Assembly: GCA_009760855.2 (NCBI GenBank)
Contig: WPIO01000097.1
Coordinates: 250,001-310,000 of the forward strand
Source: Cristatella mucedo
Taxonomy: Eukaryota; Bryozoa; Phylactolaemata; Cristatellidae
Direction: 5' to 3'
Length of the DNA stretch: 60,000 bases
Shown: in pieces, positions 21,095-31,463 of the stretch
How the letters are laid out: every line of letters starts with the position of its first letter
Numbering within the stretch: position 1 is the stretch's first letter
Notes under the pieces: model-generated
Seen by the model: the letters and a program-made list of their open reading frames with translations, nothing else
Databases searched by the model: none
What the model was told of the DNA's origin: nothing
Made by a program: the position numbers and the translations under genes

Positions 21095-23400
21095 GATAGC
21101 CAACATTTGAGCTTGCTTGAAAGGAATGCCACGTCGCACTACTTCTCGTCGAACTGAAATGGCTCACAATCAAGAAGCATATCATCTTCAAGGTTCCGTC
21201 AGTTACTACTACGACCTTTCAGTCTCTGGCTCCAGCCTTTTAATCAGATCTACAAATCCACCAAGCCAAACATCGTACCACCCTCTGTTCCTACTCAAGT
21301 CGAAGCTATACTTCATAAGAACCTCAAAAGAATTGGAGACTTTGCATTTATTTTGTATGGTCCCAAAGTATGGAATCCCGACTGACGTTGCGATGGGACA
21401 TCAATGGTACTCCACTGTGTTGGTACAGACCCCATACCAGCGGCAGACTCCAGAGTGTTAGATGTAAAAGGATAAAATCCAGCCGAAGAACGACTAAAGT
21501 ACCAAGTACCTCATATATCTGTGCTTTCTTCGCTTCATTCCACAATTTATACTCGATATCTTGCAAGCGTGTAATGTAATTTAATTTAATGTATCTCCGT
21601 CTGTAACTCCACAAAGTCACAAAGACCATGTGGGTGTTACGCAGGAAAGTTGTGTATAGCGCACTCGCAGCCTAAGCGGCTTTCGGTAAGCGTTCGGCAG
21701 CCAACAGACTTCGTCTCACGCAGCAAAGAGAAAGTGGGAAGCATAGCAGAGTCAGGAGAGCAGTTGAGGTAGTGAGTAGCATAGAAGTAGCAGCTCAGGA
21801 CCGCTGAAAAAGATGTGCCATAGTCGGCAGAAGGAGAGTAGTTGTCGTTGCGTAAGAATTGTGGAAGTAAGTTCCGCAGTCTAGGACCTGCAGAGCTAAA
21901 GCTTCTGTCGCCAACTGTCTTTAAGCGGAGGAATGGGACAGCTAATTTATTGTCCACATAGGACCTGAGGGCGCGAACAGGCTGAAACTGATGCAGCAGT
22001 TTAGCTAGGTACGAAGGAGCCAAGCCGTGGCGGGCCTTGTGGGTCAGCGTAAGAACTTTGCTCTGTATCCATTGCTCAACCGGCAACCATCATAGCTCTT
22101 TCAGCAAAGGAGACACGTGCTCAAACCGCTGGGACTTGAAGACTAGCCTTGCAGCCATGTTCATAGTCCGCTGCAGTGGCCTAATAGCTTTCTTTGGCAG
22201 CCCAGCCAAAAAGGAATTACAATAATCAAGCCGAGACAGAACTAAGGAGCTAGTTAAATTTTTTACAAGCCACTGTGGGAGAGAGCTCCTAATCTTGGAT
22301 AGGGATCGGATGTGATGGCTAGCTGTAGTAGCTGACTTCTGAATGAAGCTTTTGAAATTGAGGCAGCTGTCGAAAACGACACCTAAATTTCGAGCACGTG
22401 GTGATGGTCGCACAATAGCATCAACTATTAGAACAGCAAAGCCTGTTAATCCAGCCACACGCTTAGGGTGTCCTATGAGCAGCAGTTCGGTTATATTACC
22501 ATTTAATTTCAGGAAGTTTTCCGACATCCAGGATCAAATATCGGCAAGGCAAGTATTCAGTTTCTCAGTTGCTGCAGCAGATTCCGACGGTTTGAACGAC
22601 AAATACAACTGAGTATCGGCAGCATAGAAGTGATATCCTATTCCATGGGCCTTAATCACTTTTCCCAGAGATTGTTTATAAATGGAGAACAGCAAGGGAC
22701 CGAGTACAGACCCTTGAGGGACTCCACAGGTGACCCTTCTCGTGTGTGAGACCCGACCCCCACACGACACGGATTGAACACGATCAGACAAGTACGACTT
22801 AAACTACGCCAGTGCTTCTTCTGCTAGACCGATCGTTGTTCTCAGTCATTCAAGCAGAACTTCGTGATCAAGGTGTCGAAGGCAGTAGATAGATCCAGCA
22901 GAGCTAGGGCAGTGGCCAAGCACTGTCGGCTTTTTCACTTCTATGCACATGACACTGAGAGTGAGTGGCATTTGCTTTAATCTCATCAAAACCTTCGGTA
23001 CGTCATGTTTTCTAAACTCTATTTCTGCATGTATTGCAGACATCAATGGCAGGATGGCAACAGACTTTATCAAGTTAAATGTCGTTTAAGCCAACTTAAT
23101 AGTCATGAGCACGCCACAGTGTGACGTACAAACCGAAAACCTTGACGCTCGAAATTGGCTCTGCCAGCATATCCCATGTCGCATTTGCACAAAATGTAGG
23201 TGTCTTGTTCCAAAAGGACTAGATAACTACATCAGCTCCGCTGTTAAGTCTGCCTACTTTCAGCGATACAACGTTGTTGCTAAAACTTGGGCTTGTAAAC
23301 ACGGCGATACTTCATCTACATTATTCCAAGCATTTAGGAATATCATCTCGACTTATGTAACTCACTGGGTGCTGTCTACCAGCCGGGCAGTTGCGGGCGA
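21095..23400 (+). mobile_element. L2A pieces, plus strand, interrupted by L2B
   Basis: 21095-21400 is the RT C-terminal region (ACTTCTCGTCGAACTG, TCTGGCTCCAGCC) and pairs with 44255-44560 in unit c. 21405-21571 is an RT palm-upstream piece (CTGTGTTGGTACAGACC, GTACCTCA). The latter continues after the L2B insertion at 22915 with CCAAGCACTGTCGGC, a decayed YADD region (HFYAHDTE-like) and the GSASIS region to about 23400. Frames are broken throughout. Confidence 0.7.
21572..22914 (-). mobile_element. L2B non-LTR retrotransposon, 5'-truncated, inside L2A
   Basis: The 3' end is at the left (an ATT-rich tail, then ATGTATCTCCGTCTGTAACT). The right end stops just after the LLDLSTAFDTLDH region. It splits an L2A between codons that are adjacent in other copies (CTTGC-GATGTG and GCCAAGCAC). 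The encoded RT is long and open in parts (22791-22534, 22527-22090 and 22086-21637). The catalytic box reads YAAD instead of YADD (near 22605-22625), so the enzyme would be dead even without the stops. Confidence 0.85.
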
Positions 23401-24210
23401 GGCAATAATGGCACGCTCTAGATTACCAATGCAATTGACTGCTCTCTATTAATTAAACGGACCTGTCACACTAAGGTTTAGGCGATCATGATGGCTACTA
23501 TGTTCATCTACCATCGGCATACGTGCATGTATCTGTTCAGCAATCAATACAAACCAATACAAGCAAGTGCGAATCGTCGGCCATGCTTTGAGGTGTCAGT
23601 GTGTTGCGTCCGTCGGAAAGTACTAGCACTATTACGAAGGCTATGCTTGCAGCGAGCGCATTTAGTTTAGGAGAAGCTAGCGAGCACAAAACAATGTAAA
23701 TGCAACTAGTACACTTTATGCGGTTAATTAGGTGAATAGGTAAGCAGATATATGAGTAAGTAGGTCAGTAGGTAGATAAATAGGTATGTGACTAAGTGGC
23801 TAGATAAGAAAGTGGCTACGGAGATAGATATGTAATCGGCGAGGTGGACAAACAAATAGGCACCCCTGGGTCTTAGTTACCTTAAGGTAGGCTTTTGAAA
23901 CAGCTTTTTTGAATAGGTAGATAGGTAGAGACGGACAGACTAAGAGAGGGAGAGGGAGGCAGTGAGAGAGCATGTGTCTCTGGAACCACCAGCTCAGAGC
24001 AGCAGGTCAATTGTAAAAGAAACTAAAATAATACCTTTTTTATATCTGACCTAGAATTTTTTTACTGGCGTATCACATACCGTTTTCCATTTACGCCTCG
24101 CTTGTAGGTAAATAGGCTGTCAATGCCTGCCTGCTTAGGGCACCACCTAAGCGTATAGGTGCATCACCTCACGTATAAGCCAGAACGGCACTTTTCGACG
24201 AGCCGCTCTA
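23401..24210. other. No gene recognised; degenerate tetranucleotide tract
   Basis: 23725-23965 contains many TAGG, TAGA and TAAG units (GTAAGTAGGTCAGTAGGTAG and similar), a decayed tetranucleotide tract. The rest has no repeat or frame that I can assign. It separates the end of unit a from an L2A insertion and the start of unit b. Confidence 0.5.
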
Positions 24211-24836
24211 AAAGATAATAATAATAATAATAATTCACTTGATAAAGCGCCCTCAGAGAACTTCATCTCTCTCTCTAGGCGCTTTACATTTGCTGCAAAG
24301 TGAAATGCAATTGAAAGGTAAGTAAAATCATGCTTGAAAAACAAAAAAAATGAATAATATGGTTAGGGGTGACATGCACAGGGTCAGCATGCAAATGTGG
24401 TTAGTGGCAGCATGCACAGTGTCAGCACGCATAAGCACAACAAGGACGAATCACAGGGACCCGCTAAATGCTGTCCTAAATAGGTGTGTTTTTAGGTTCC
24501 TTTTAAATGTGGTCAGGTCGGGGGATGTTCTGACGCAGGTCGGGAGGGAGTTCCAGGCTTTGGGAGCATACGAACTAAATGCACGGTCTCCATAGGATTT
24601 AAGGTTTGTACGAGGTATTTGTAGACTGTTGGATTACGAAAAGCGGGTGGTACGATGCTTGGCCTGATGGGGTAGTATATCTGAAAGATAGGCTGGAGCC
24701 ATAGAATGAAGAGACCTAAAAGTGAGCGACAAAACCTTGAAGTCAATCCGTTGCTTGACTGGTAGCCAGTGCAGGTCGGCGAGAAGTGGAGTAATGTGGC
24801 AACTGCGACGCTCACGACAGACAAGTCTAGCTGCAA
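24211..24836 (-). mobile_element. L2A 3' part, young-looking, minus strand
   Basis: A clean (TAA)n tail is followed by a complete stem-loop, the full 3' UTR and RT C-terminal codons (24836-24513) encoding LACLS-type HITPLLADLHWLPVKQRIDF. It ends abruptly in the coding region. AAGAT occurs at both flanks (left before the TAA tail, right at 24836-24840), which suggests a 5-base target duplication. The few lesions suggest recent insertion. Confidence 0.85.
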
Positions 24837-25092
24837 GATGAGTGCTACTTTGACTGGTCCTATACAAATATCGTGTGTTTACCATCTGACTTAACAGAAA
24901 CAGTGCTTTACATCTATGACAATCGTTCCTTGCTTAAGACAGATCAGCCAAGCGACGTGACATGAGGCGATCGTGAGAGCTGAACGACTTCTCAGGCTTT
25001 CTCCGTTTGCCAGTTAAGTGGCACTCTTTATGCACTAACAGGCGCATTCGCGAGTACTTTGTGAATGCTTTCTGTTCCGTGCTGCAAGCGCA
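24837..25092. other. Unassigned segment at the left of unit b
   Basis: No match to units a or c was found before about 25090. No open frame or known repeat is evident. Confidence 0.3.
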
Positions 25093-25312
25093 CAGACGTA
25101 GCTAGCGAAGTACCACTCATCGCCGACCTCGATTCAGGAAACAATCATGCCTCCAGCATGCTTAGCGTGAAATCGGAGTGGTCGGGTGCGGTGCGTGCAA
25201 GCGGCCTGGAATCGCCAACGCCTGTTAAATGAGGGCACTGTAAAGGCTAGATAGTTCAACTGGGCTACGGATTAAAAAAGCAAGGACATTTCTGAGTAGC
25301 AACCAAATGAGT

Positions 25313-25545
25313 TGTGGCTCTTTTGAGGCTACGAAACTGTTGCTGGTTTATGGGCTGTTGTGATATATGGCAGCGATCTATAGGTAACGGGCACCAAAGG
25401 CCCAGGGAGTCGTGTCGAGGATGCCGGGAAGGGCAGTCGCGTACTGCCCCGCTGTGGCGTCCGTGTGAATACACGTCTTTAAGCCAGCTTCGGTGTTCTG
25501 CGTGGTGTCGCCTACCTGCCGCTCGGAGAATGTCAAACTACGTGA
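25313..25545. other. About 230-base insertion specific to unit b
   Basis: Units a and c read AACCGAATTAATGACGGACG straight through (4021, 33004). Unit b reads AACCAAATGAG, about 230 bases, then GTGAATGAAGGACGCAC. AATGA on both sides could be a target duplication. The insert has no poly-A, stem-loop or terminal inverted repeat that I recognise, and no counterpart elsewhere in the window. Confidence 0.45.
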
Positions 25546-25929
25546 ATGAAGGACGCACACGCAAACATGCAAAGCTCATGGTCTGGTATGGTCATGGTCT
25601 TCGCCGGGGTTCGGCGTCCGGCGTCTCAGAACAGGCGCTCTACTTCTGGCAACTCACTGGGCAGACGGCTCTGCTGGCTTCCCGTTGCTCGGCAGTGTCT
25701 CGTCACAGCCCGGAGCGGAAGCGATGGCCTTGAGCACTTCCGACGATCTGGCACATTGCCGATTACCCGAGCAGCGTGCGAATGCAGAGTCTAAAATAAA
25801 GCCGCGACGGGCTGTTGATATTGTCTGCGGATGAGAATTGGCGTCTGCACTGCGAGTGCGTAAAAGGAGGTGAGAACTGCAGCTGCGTAGTGCAGCAGAT
25901 GCAGACGCTATTGCAGTCGTATATTTGCG

Positions 25930-26035
25930 GTTTTCAGCCAGCGCCAGATCTTGTATCACGCTGCAAGCGGGAAGTAACCGCTTGGGCACTTCTGTCGCTA
26001 TATAAAAGAAACAGTTAAATCAATAGACCTAAACT
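25930..26035 (+). mobile_element. SINE A 3' half, plus strand (unit b)
   Basis: GCCAGATCTTGTATCACGCT, GCAAGCGGGAAGTAACCGC and ACTTCTGTCGCTATATAAAA correspond to the SINE A hairpin section and 3' end, and to 9446-9535 in unit a. The tRNA-like half is missing because unit b jumps in here from the partner of about 4400. Confidence 0.55.
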
Positions 26036-27600
26036 TGGTTTAGCTCAATAGATTTTCTAGGTCAAAATAATTTAACTTCGACATCATCAAGACGTATAAA
26101 AATTGTACTAACTAATAGATTGTTGACTCTCGTCACCTAGCCTTTCGTTGCCTTCGGTAGTCTGCAGCGATGCAACTGCCGCCAAAGCACAGCCCGCCGC
26201 CGCCACCGGCGGACGCACTTTTGCATCCCTCAATCCGCGTCTCTGACCGAAAGTTAGATCTTGCACTCGTCACTGCCCAACTTCTTAAGTTGAACGTGAA
26301 GTGCCGCCCGAACTTCGTAACTCGAACGCGACGCTACGCTCACCCGCTACTACATTTGATTGGAGCAACCAATTTTGAGAGCTGACAAAAATAATAACGG
26401 ATGATTTGAGTTAACATATAGATACCTGAGTTGAAATAAGTTCTACCTTGGCGCTTTAAACTCGCCACAAGAGATTAAGTACTCAAGTGTCCTACGCGGT
26501 ATCAAGCAAGCAAAAGCAAGCGATTATCATGCTTAGGCCAGCATACAATAGAAACTTTAGAAGCGATCGAGCCGATGACCGTGCTTAATATTTAGCGCGA
26601 AATTGAAGAGTCTTTGTCTTGTCCACGTCACGTCGAGAAAAATGGGTTTTTTAATTTGGTCGTTAAGTTTTAACCTCAGACTGTGAGAGAAAACGTTTAA
26701 AAGAGGGTAGCATATGGGCACTCAAAAAATCATATGGTGATTGGATTTGAGCAGTTGGCAATGATCGGGTAATTACATGGTCGAGGGCAGAGCGGCTACA
26801 GATGCCATTAAGGTGGCCAACTGGCCGAGCAGGTCCAGCCAAGGTGCACAAGCGATTAGCTTCCAGCATCGATTGCCTACCTTCGCAGCCGGCTTACCGG
26901 CAGTTCACACTCGATTACTCGTAGGCTTTCAGTCGCGGCTCCAAAGTGCAACACTGCTGAACCGTGCTGATAAGTATAATTTGTGCAAAGCGCTCAAACA
27001 CATAAGGGGCAGGCTACGCAGGTCGCCGAGACGAAAACGCAGCAGCTATTCTGGTTCATGGAAGCTTCTAGTTTCGAATTACCGTCTACGATTACGGATG
27101 GCGACCTGGAGGCGAGTCGGGTCAGCAGTAGTGAACTTGGCATACGCCGTTAATTTGGACGCGGCGCTGCCAAAGTGCACGTCTTCAGCTGGCTCGCCGT
27201 TAAAGTGCTAATAAAGCCAGACATACCGCGGCGCGTGCGCCAGCGGCTTGCCGACCGCACACGCACCACGCCGCCGCTCGCTACACAGGCGGTCGCGACC
27301 CTGCCCCCTGGCCTACTCCTGCACGTTCGGCGCGGTTTACCGGCGACCTCAAGGGCACCTGCCACTTCGGGGTACGCGTAGGACAGACTGTAACCGACAC
27401 GCGAACGGAAACTCGCTGCTTAAATGACCTCTGCGATCCCGGGCACCTGTTCAGCATCCGAGGGCTAGCCGTGAAGCGGTAATGAGCCCAGCAGGCGGCA
27501 TCGGAGCTAGCGGCTGCGCGTACGCCCGGCGTAGGCTGTGCGGCCTACGTCGGAGCACTCTCCGACGGAAGCTGCGTTAGGCCCGCGTGAGAATGCGAGA
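26036..27600 (+). other. Unit b segment, GC-rich right half, no supported gene
   Basis: The segment pairs with a 9536-9924 and then directly with a 13546-14720, so it is the empty site for the 3.6-kb L2A of unit a. Open frames (for example 26777-27211) are not preserved in a or c. The TATAAA of a and c is mutated here (GTGCTAATAAAGCC). Confidence 0.5.
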
Positions 27601-27647
27601 GAACGGAGACGATTGAGGGCGCCAGGCGCCCTCAATCATCTCCATTC
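27601..27647. repeat. Near-perfect inverted repeat at the unit b break
   Basis: The left arm (27601-27623, ending GATTGAGGGCGCC) and right arm (27625-27647, beginning GGCGCCCTCAATC) are reverse complements over 23 positions with two mismatches and a one-base spacer. The left arm corresponds to normal unit sequence (a 14699 onward). The right arm is an inverted copy of it, lying where unit b similarity stops. Confidence 0.85.
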
Positions 27648-27659
27648 ATGATCCGAACA

Positions 27660-28626
27660 CGATCGAAGTGTGAGTGGTATCATGCTTGATAAACAACATG
27701 AATAACATGGTTAGGGGTGACATGCACAGGGTCAGTATGCAAGTGTGGTATATGGCAGCATGCACACTGTCAGCACGAATAAGCACATTCAGTAAAAATC
27801 ATATCGACCCACTAAATACTGTCATAACTAGGTGCGTTTTTAATTTCTTTATAAATGCGGTCAAGTCAGGGCACGTCATGATGCAAGTCAGGAATGAGTT
27901 CAAGGCTTTGAGAGCATACGAACTAAAGGCACTGCATTCAAAGGATTTGCGATTTAAAGAAGGTACAGGGAAACAGTTAGATTTCGGAAAGCGGATGGTA
28001 CGATGCTGAGCCTGGTGGGGGAGTAGATGTGATAGGTAAGCTGGAGCCAAAGAATTTAGGGTCCTAAAAACGAGTGATACAATTTTGAAGTCGATCCGTA
28101 CTTCACTGGTAGCCAGTGCAGGTCGGTGAGAAGTGGTGTGATGTGGAAACTGCTACAGGCAAGCCTAGCAGCAGAGTTTCGCACCAGCTGTAAGCGCCTG
28201 ATTGCACAGGCCAGTAGGCCATCAAGCAGTGAGCTACAGCAGTGAGTTACAGAAGTTAGGACGAGATGTCACAAATGCATGGACCAACTTAGGTGCGGTA
28301 TCATTGCCTAAACAACCCCGAATTTTAGCCATGCTATGTAGCTGAAAGTAGGCAGACGTGATTGTGCAGCTTACGTGGTCTTCTAACGTAAGGTCAATGT
28401 AGAACATAACACCTAGATTTCGGGCAGATTCAGCAGGAGATTTGCTGGCAGAGCCAATTTTGAGCGTCAGCTTTTCTAATTTCTGAATGCCACTTGGTTC
28501 GCCCATAACTATTCAGTTAGTTTTATCACCATTCAATTTCAGAAGATTTGCTGCCATCCAACTGCAGATGTCATCAATACATTCAGCAAAGGAGTTGAGA
28601 GAATTTGACATAATCAAGGGCTGGGA
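27660..28626 (-). mobile_element. L2A, minus strand, lacking its terminal tail
   Basis: The left end starts in the 3' UTR (ATCATGCTTGATAAACAACA) without the stem-loop. The copy then runs through the C-terminal region (about 28050-27799), the LTLKIGSASKSPAESARNLG region (28506-28234), and stops at CAAGGGCTGGGAGGGA. There the tail of the next L2A begins, so that second element probably inserted into this one. Frames are broken. Confidence 0.8.
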
Positions 28627-28860
28627 GGGATAACAATAACAACAGTAATAATGCACTCGATAAAGTGCCCTCAGAGAACTCAATCTCTTTCTAGGCGCTT
28701 TAAATTTGCTGTAAAGGGAAATGCGATTGAATGGTGAGTCATGCTTGATAAACAAACAACATGAAAAACATGGATAGGGGTGACATTCATAGAGTCAGCA
28801 TGCAAATGTGGTTAATGGCAGCATGACAGTGTCAGCACGCATAAGCACATCAAGGACGAA

Positions 28861-29874
28861 TCACAGGGACCCACTAAATGCTGTCCTAAATAGGCGTGCT
28901 TTAAAGTTCTTTTTAAATGTGGTCAAGTCAGGGGATGTTCTGACGCAAGTCGGGAGGGAGTTCCAGGTTTTGGGAGCATATGAACTAAATGCACTGTCTC
29001 CAAAGGATTTGAGGTTTGTACGAGGTATTGGTAGACTGTTGAATTCCGAAAAGCAGGTGGTACGATGCTTGGTCTGGTGGGGGAGTAGATCTGGGAGATA
29101 GGCTGGAGCCAAAGAATGAAGTGACCTAAAAGTGAGCGACAAAACCTTGAAGTCAATTCGTTGCTTGACTGGTAGCCAGTGCAGGTCGGCGATACGTGGT
29201 GTGATATGGCAGCTTCGACGCTCACGACAGACAAGCCTAGCCGCAGAGTTTTGCACCAGCTGCAATCGCCTGATCGCACATGCTGGTAGGCCAGTAAGCA
29301 GTGAGTTGCAGCAGTCGAGACGGGATGTCACGAATGCATGGACCAAATTGAACGTGGTATCCTTATCTAAACAAGCCCAAATTTTAGCAATATTATGTAG
29401 GTGAAAGTAGGCAGATTTGACTGTGGAGCTGATTTGGTCGTCTAACGAGAGGACGCTTTGGAACACGACACCTAGATTTCGAGCTGATTCAACAGGAGAT
29501 GTGCTGACAGAGCCAATTCTGAGGGTCAGCCTTTCCAATTTCTGAATCACACTGGGTTTGCCCATAACTAGTAAGCTAGTTTTATCATCGTTTAGTTTTA
29601 GAAAATGTGTTGCCATCCATGCGCGGATGTAATCGACACATGCAGCAAGTGAGTTGAGAGAATTTGAGGTGCTCGAAGGCCGGGAAGGATCAAAGCAAAG
29701 GTACAACTGAGTGTCATCCGCATAAAAGTGAAAGCCTAGATTGTGTTTGGCAATCACATCAGCAAGAGGGAGAGTATAAACCGTGAAAAGAATCGGACCT
29801 AGCACGGGGTCCCAAGGTACCCCATATTTCAGAGGTACCTCGAATAAAACCAAAATAAAAAATATATAATTCAT
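28861..29874 (-). pseudogene. L2A reverse transcriptase C-terminal half, open for about 330 codons
   Basis: The frame carries VPLKYGVPWDPVLGP (the usual [10 protein letters not shown] with Q-to-W and S-to-P replacements), FYADDTQLYLCF (catalytic YADD at 29713-29724 on the plus-strand numbering), LKLNDDKTSLLVMGKP, LDCCNSLLTGLPACAIRRLQ, HWLPVKQRIDFKVLSLTFRS and a C-terminal FKARLFRTAF. It ends at a natural stop before the 3' UTR. Its first residues come from the SINE B insertion. Lack of the N-terminal RT and endonuclease makes it non-autonomous. Confidence 0.85.
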
Positions 29875-29996
29875 TTATATAGCGCCCCAAGAGAACTTAA
29901 TCTCTATTCAGGTGCTTCACATATGCCTCGGGGCTCGAGCCCACGACCTCAGTCAGACCTTGGTCGGGGTGAGCACCTTAACCGCTAGACCAAACG
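29842..29996 (-). mobile_element. SINE B, tRNA-derived with L2A-like 3' end, minus strand
   Basis: On the minus strand the order is TTTGGTCTAGCGGTTAAGG (tRNA-like A-box region), GTCGTGGGCTCGAGCCCC (B-box-like), then AGCACCTGAATAGAGATTAA and GTTCTCTTGGGGCGCTATAT, which copies the L2A 3' stem-loop, and an AT-rich tail. It lies within L2A RT codons that are contiguous in other copies. This looks like a complete short element of about 150 bases. Confidence 0.85.
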
Positions 29997-30085
29997 GATG
30001 ATCTTTGTCCATTCACGTCAATACTCTGGAGTCTCCCACTGAGATAGGAGCTGAACCACTGCAGAGCTGTGCCAGTCATATGAAA

Positions 30086-30497
30086 GAGGTTCAATTGACC
30101 AGCGGCTCTAAATATCTTCTTAAACGCTACTGATTGCTTGTCTAAGATTGTTACTGTACTTATCGTTAGGTTCCGGTTTATGCTCCTATTGCAACAATTT
30201 GTAAAGCAACCTTATGACGATTCGATTCTCTGATGGTACGCAGCTAAAAGTTAATTGCAAATAAAGTAACCATTATTGATAAAAAAAAATATTAATCTGG
30301 ACCTAAGGCTAAAGTTCATAAAATGTGTGGATTATCAAACCATACGCTAACGAAGCTAAGAAAAAGCGGGATTCTCGTCAAACTCAACAGCACTAAGAGA
30401 CTAGCCAGGAATTCCTGGAGCTTCGTCTTTCACTGCCATACCATATCACACTATTCTCTTTTTCATTTCTCACGTGGCTTGTTGCAATTTAACCAAC
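30086..30497 (+). other. Unit b right segment
   Basis: Pairs with 15435-15775 of unit a (GATTGCTTGTCTAA, AAAAGTTAATT, AATTAATCTGG, GGAATTCCTG-like) and then with 16990-17045 (CTCACGTGGCTTG). The partner of 15780-16980 is missing. No gene is seen. Confidence 0.6.
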
Positions 30498-30590
30498 AAA
30501 GGATCGCTCACCGAAGGATTCGAACGCACAACCTCGGAACTGGGGTCGTGAAGAGCAACCGCCTTACCTTCTGTGCCATTTGATCAGCTG
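30498..30590 (-). mobile_element. SINE A, 3'-truncated, minus strand
   Basis: AAGGATCGCTCACCGAAGGATTCGAACG contains the reverse complement of the B box. AGAGCAACCGCCTTACC is the inverted A-box side. The tail section seen in other copies is absent at the left. Confidence 0.7.
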
Positions 30591-30957
30591 ACTACTTTAC
30601 TTCATAGCTGAATTTAAGAAAGCTCATACCTTAAGAATACACAACTCACTTCGCCCCTCTGAGCTACCGTTGTGCTGCCATTCCGGCGATTACCCCTCCC
30701 GGCATGTCAACCAAGGAGTGGCACTCACTGCGTTTGCACTCCTCCACGTCAATCAACGTGCGGCACAGGCGGCTAGCATGCTATACGGATCGAGGGGTGG
30801 CACAGGCAGGTCGACCTAGATTGCCCTGAAATGAGAGCAGCTCAGCGGGTAGGGCCGTGAAGCTGCAGCTAGTCTATTCGACTGCTGAGGAGGTTCAGAG
30901 GTGTCCGGAAAAAGCTCAAGCTTCAAAGTCTTTTGCGACGCCATAGCAAAACTGAAG
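30591..30957. other. Spacer between unit b and unit c, unassigned
   Basis: No match to unit a was seen because the window starts at the equivalent of 30958. A tRNA-like string at 30839-30856 is too degenerate to call. No open frame stands out. Confidence 0.35.
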
Positions 30958-31047
30958 TGGCGACTGGCCCCAAGCATTGGACGCAAATAGTTCGTGAATC
31001 GAATGCTAGGCCACAACCAACTTGCTATTACATGCCTTATTGCTAGC

Positions 31048-31200
31048 AGCTGATTCAACAGCATCGTTTGTATAGCAGCAACGTGGCCTTAACGGCTATC
31101 ACTGCCGCTTGGCAGTGGGATCTAAAGGATCGCTTACTACAGGGCTCGAACCACCGGCCCTGGTCGTAAATAGAGAGCACCTTACCCCTGGGTTAAGACT
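31048..31200 (-). mobile_element. SINE A, minus strand (ortholog of 88-214)
   Basis: AGCTGATTCAACAGCATCGT, GCTTGGCAGTGGGATCTAAA and GGATCGCTTACTACAGGGCT mirror SINE A. The B-box region reads GGGCTCGAACCACC on the plus strand. It is shared with unit a. Confidence 0.65.
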
Positions 31201-31463
31201 CGGAGGTAGGCTTTTATACCGGCTAACCGTAGATTACCCCATAGCCGGTTCTTAGACACCATAATACAGGTAAAACTATTTCGGGTGCCCTAATCTGGCT
31301 GCTCTAGCGTGCCATCATTCACTAGAGCAATGCTGAGTTGTCATTTATGATCATTCGACTGAAGAATGGGATCTCCAAGCTGTTTGCTAACCGAAACATC
31401 ACTCGGCACCTGCATTTTCATTAGTACTTTAGGTACTTGCACAAGTACATAGCGGTAAAGTTA

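Larger units (their letters stand above)
28627..30085 (-). mobile_element. L2A, minus strand, split by SINE B
   Basis: A clean 3' end (TAATAATGCACTCGATAAAG and stem-loop) leads through the 3' UTR into a long open RT frame. The copy is interrupted at 29842-29996 by a SINE B and resumes with GATGATCTTTGTCCATTCAC before ending near 30080 (GCAGAGCTGTGCCAGT). This is the best-preserved L2A RT C-terminal half in the window. Confidence 0.88.
25093..30600 (+). other. Unit b, partial third copy of the large unit
   Basis: Direct orientation. 25140-25312 and 25546-25930 pair with a 3870-4400. 25930-26435 pairs with a 9440-9925, 26440-27620 with a 13546-14750, 30080-30440 with a 15435-15775, and 30450-30490 with a 16990-17045. 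It lacks the partner of about 4400-9440. Two L2A copies are inserted at 27660-30085. It has diverged more from a and c than they have from each other in the 3900-4400 block. Confidence 0.7.

Noticed and set aside
26001-26008. TATAAAAG as a promoter in unit b
   Set aside because: It coincides with the SINE A 3' end CTCTTCTGTCGCTATACAAA and reads TATAACTT in unit a, so it is a mutated SINE tail.
30839-30910. tRNA-like segment (GCTCAGCGGGTAGGGC and GGTTCAGAGGTGTCC)
   Set aside because: The A-box string is good but the B box is poor and no cloverleaf closes. Only one copy was seen.
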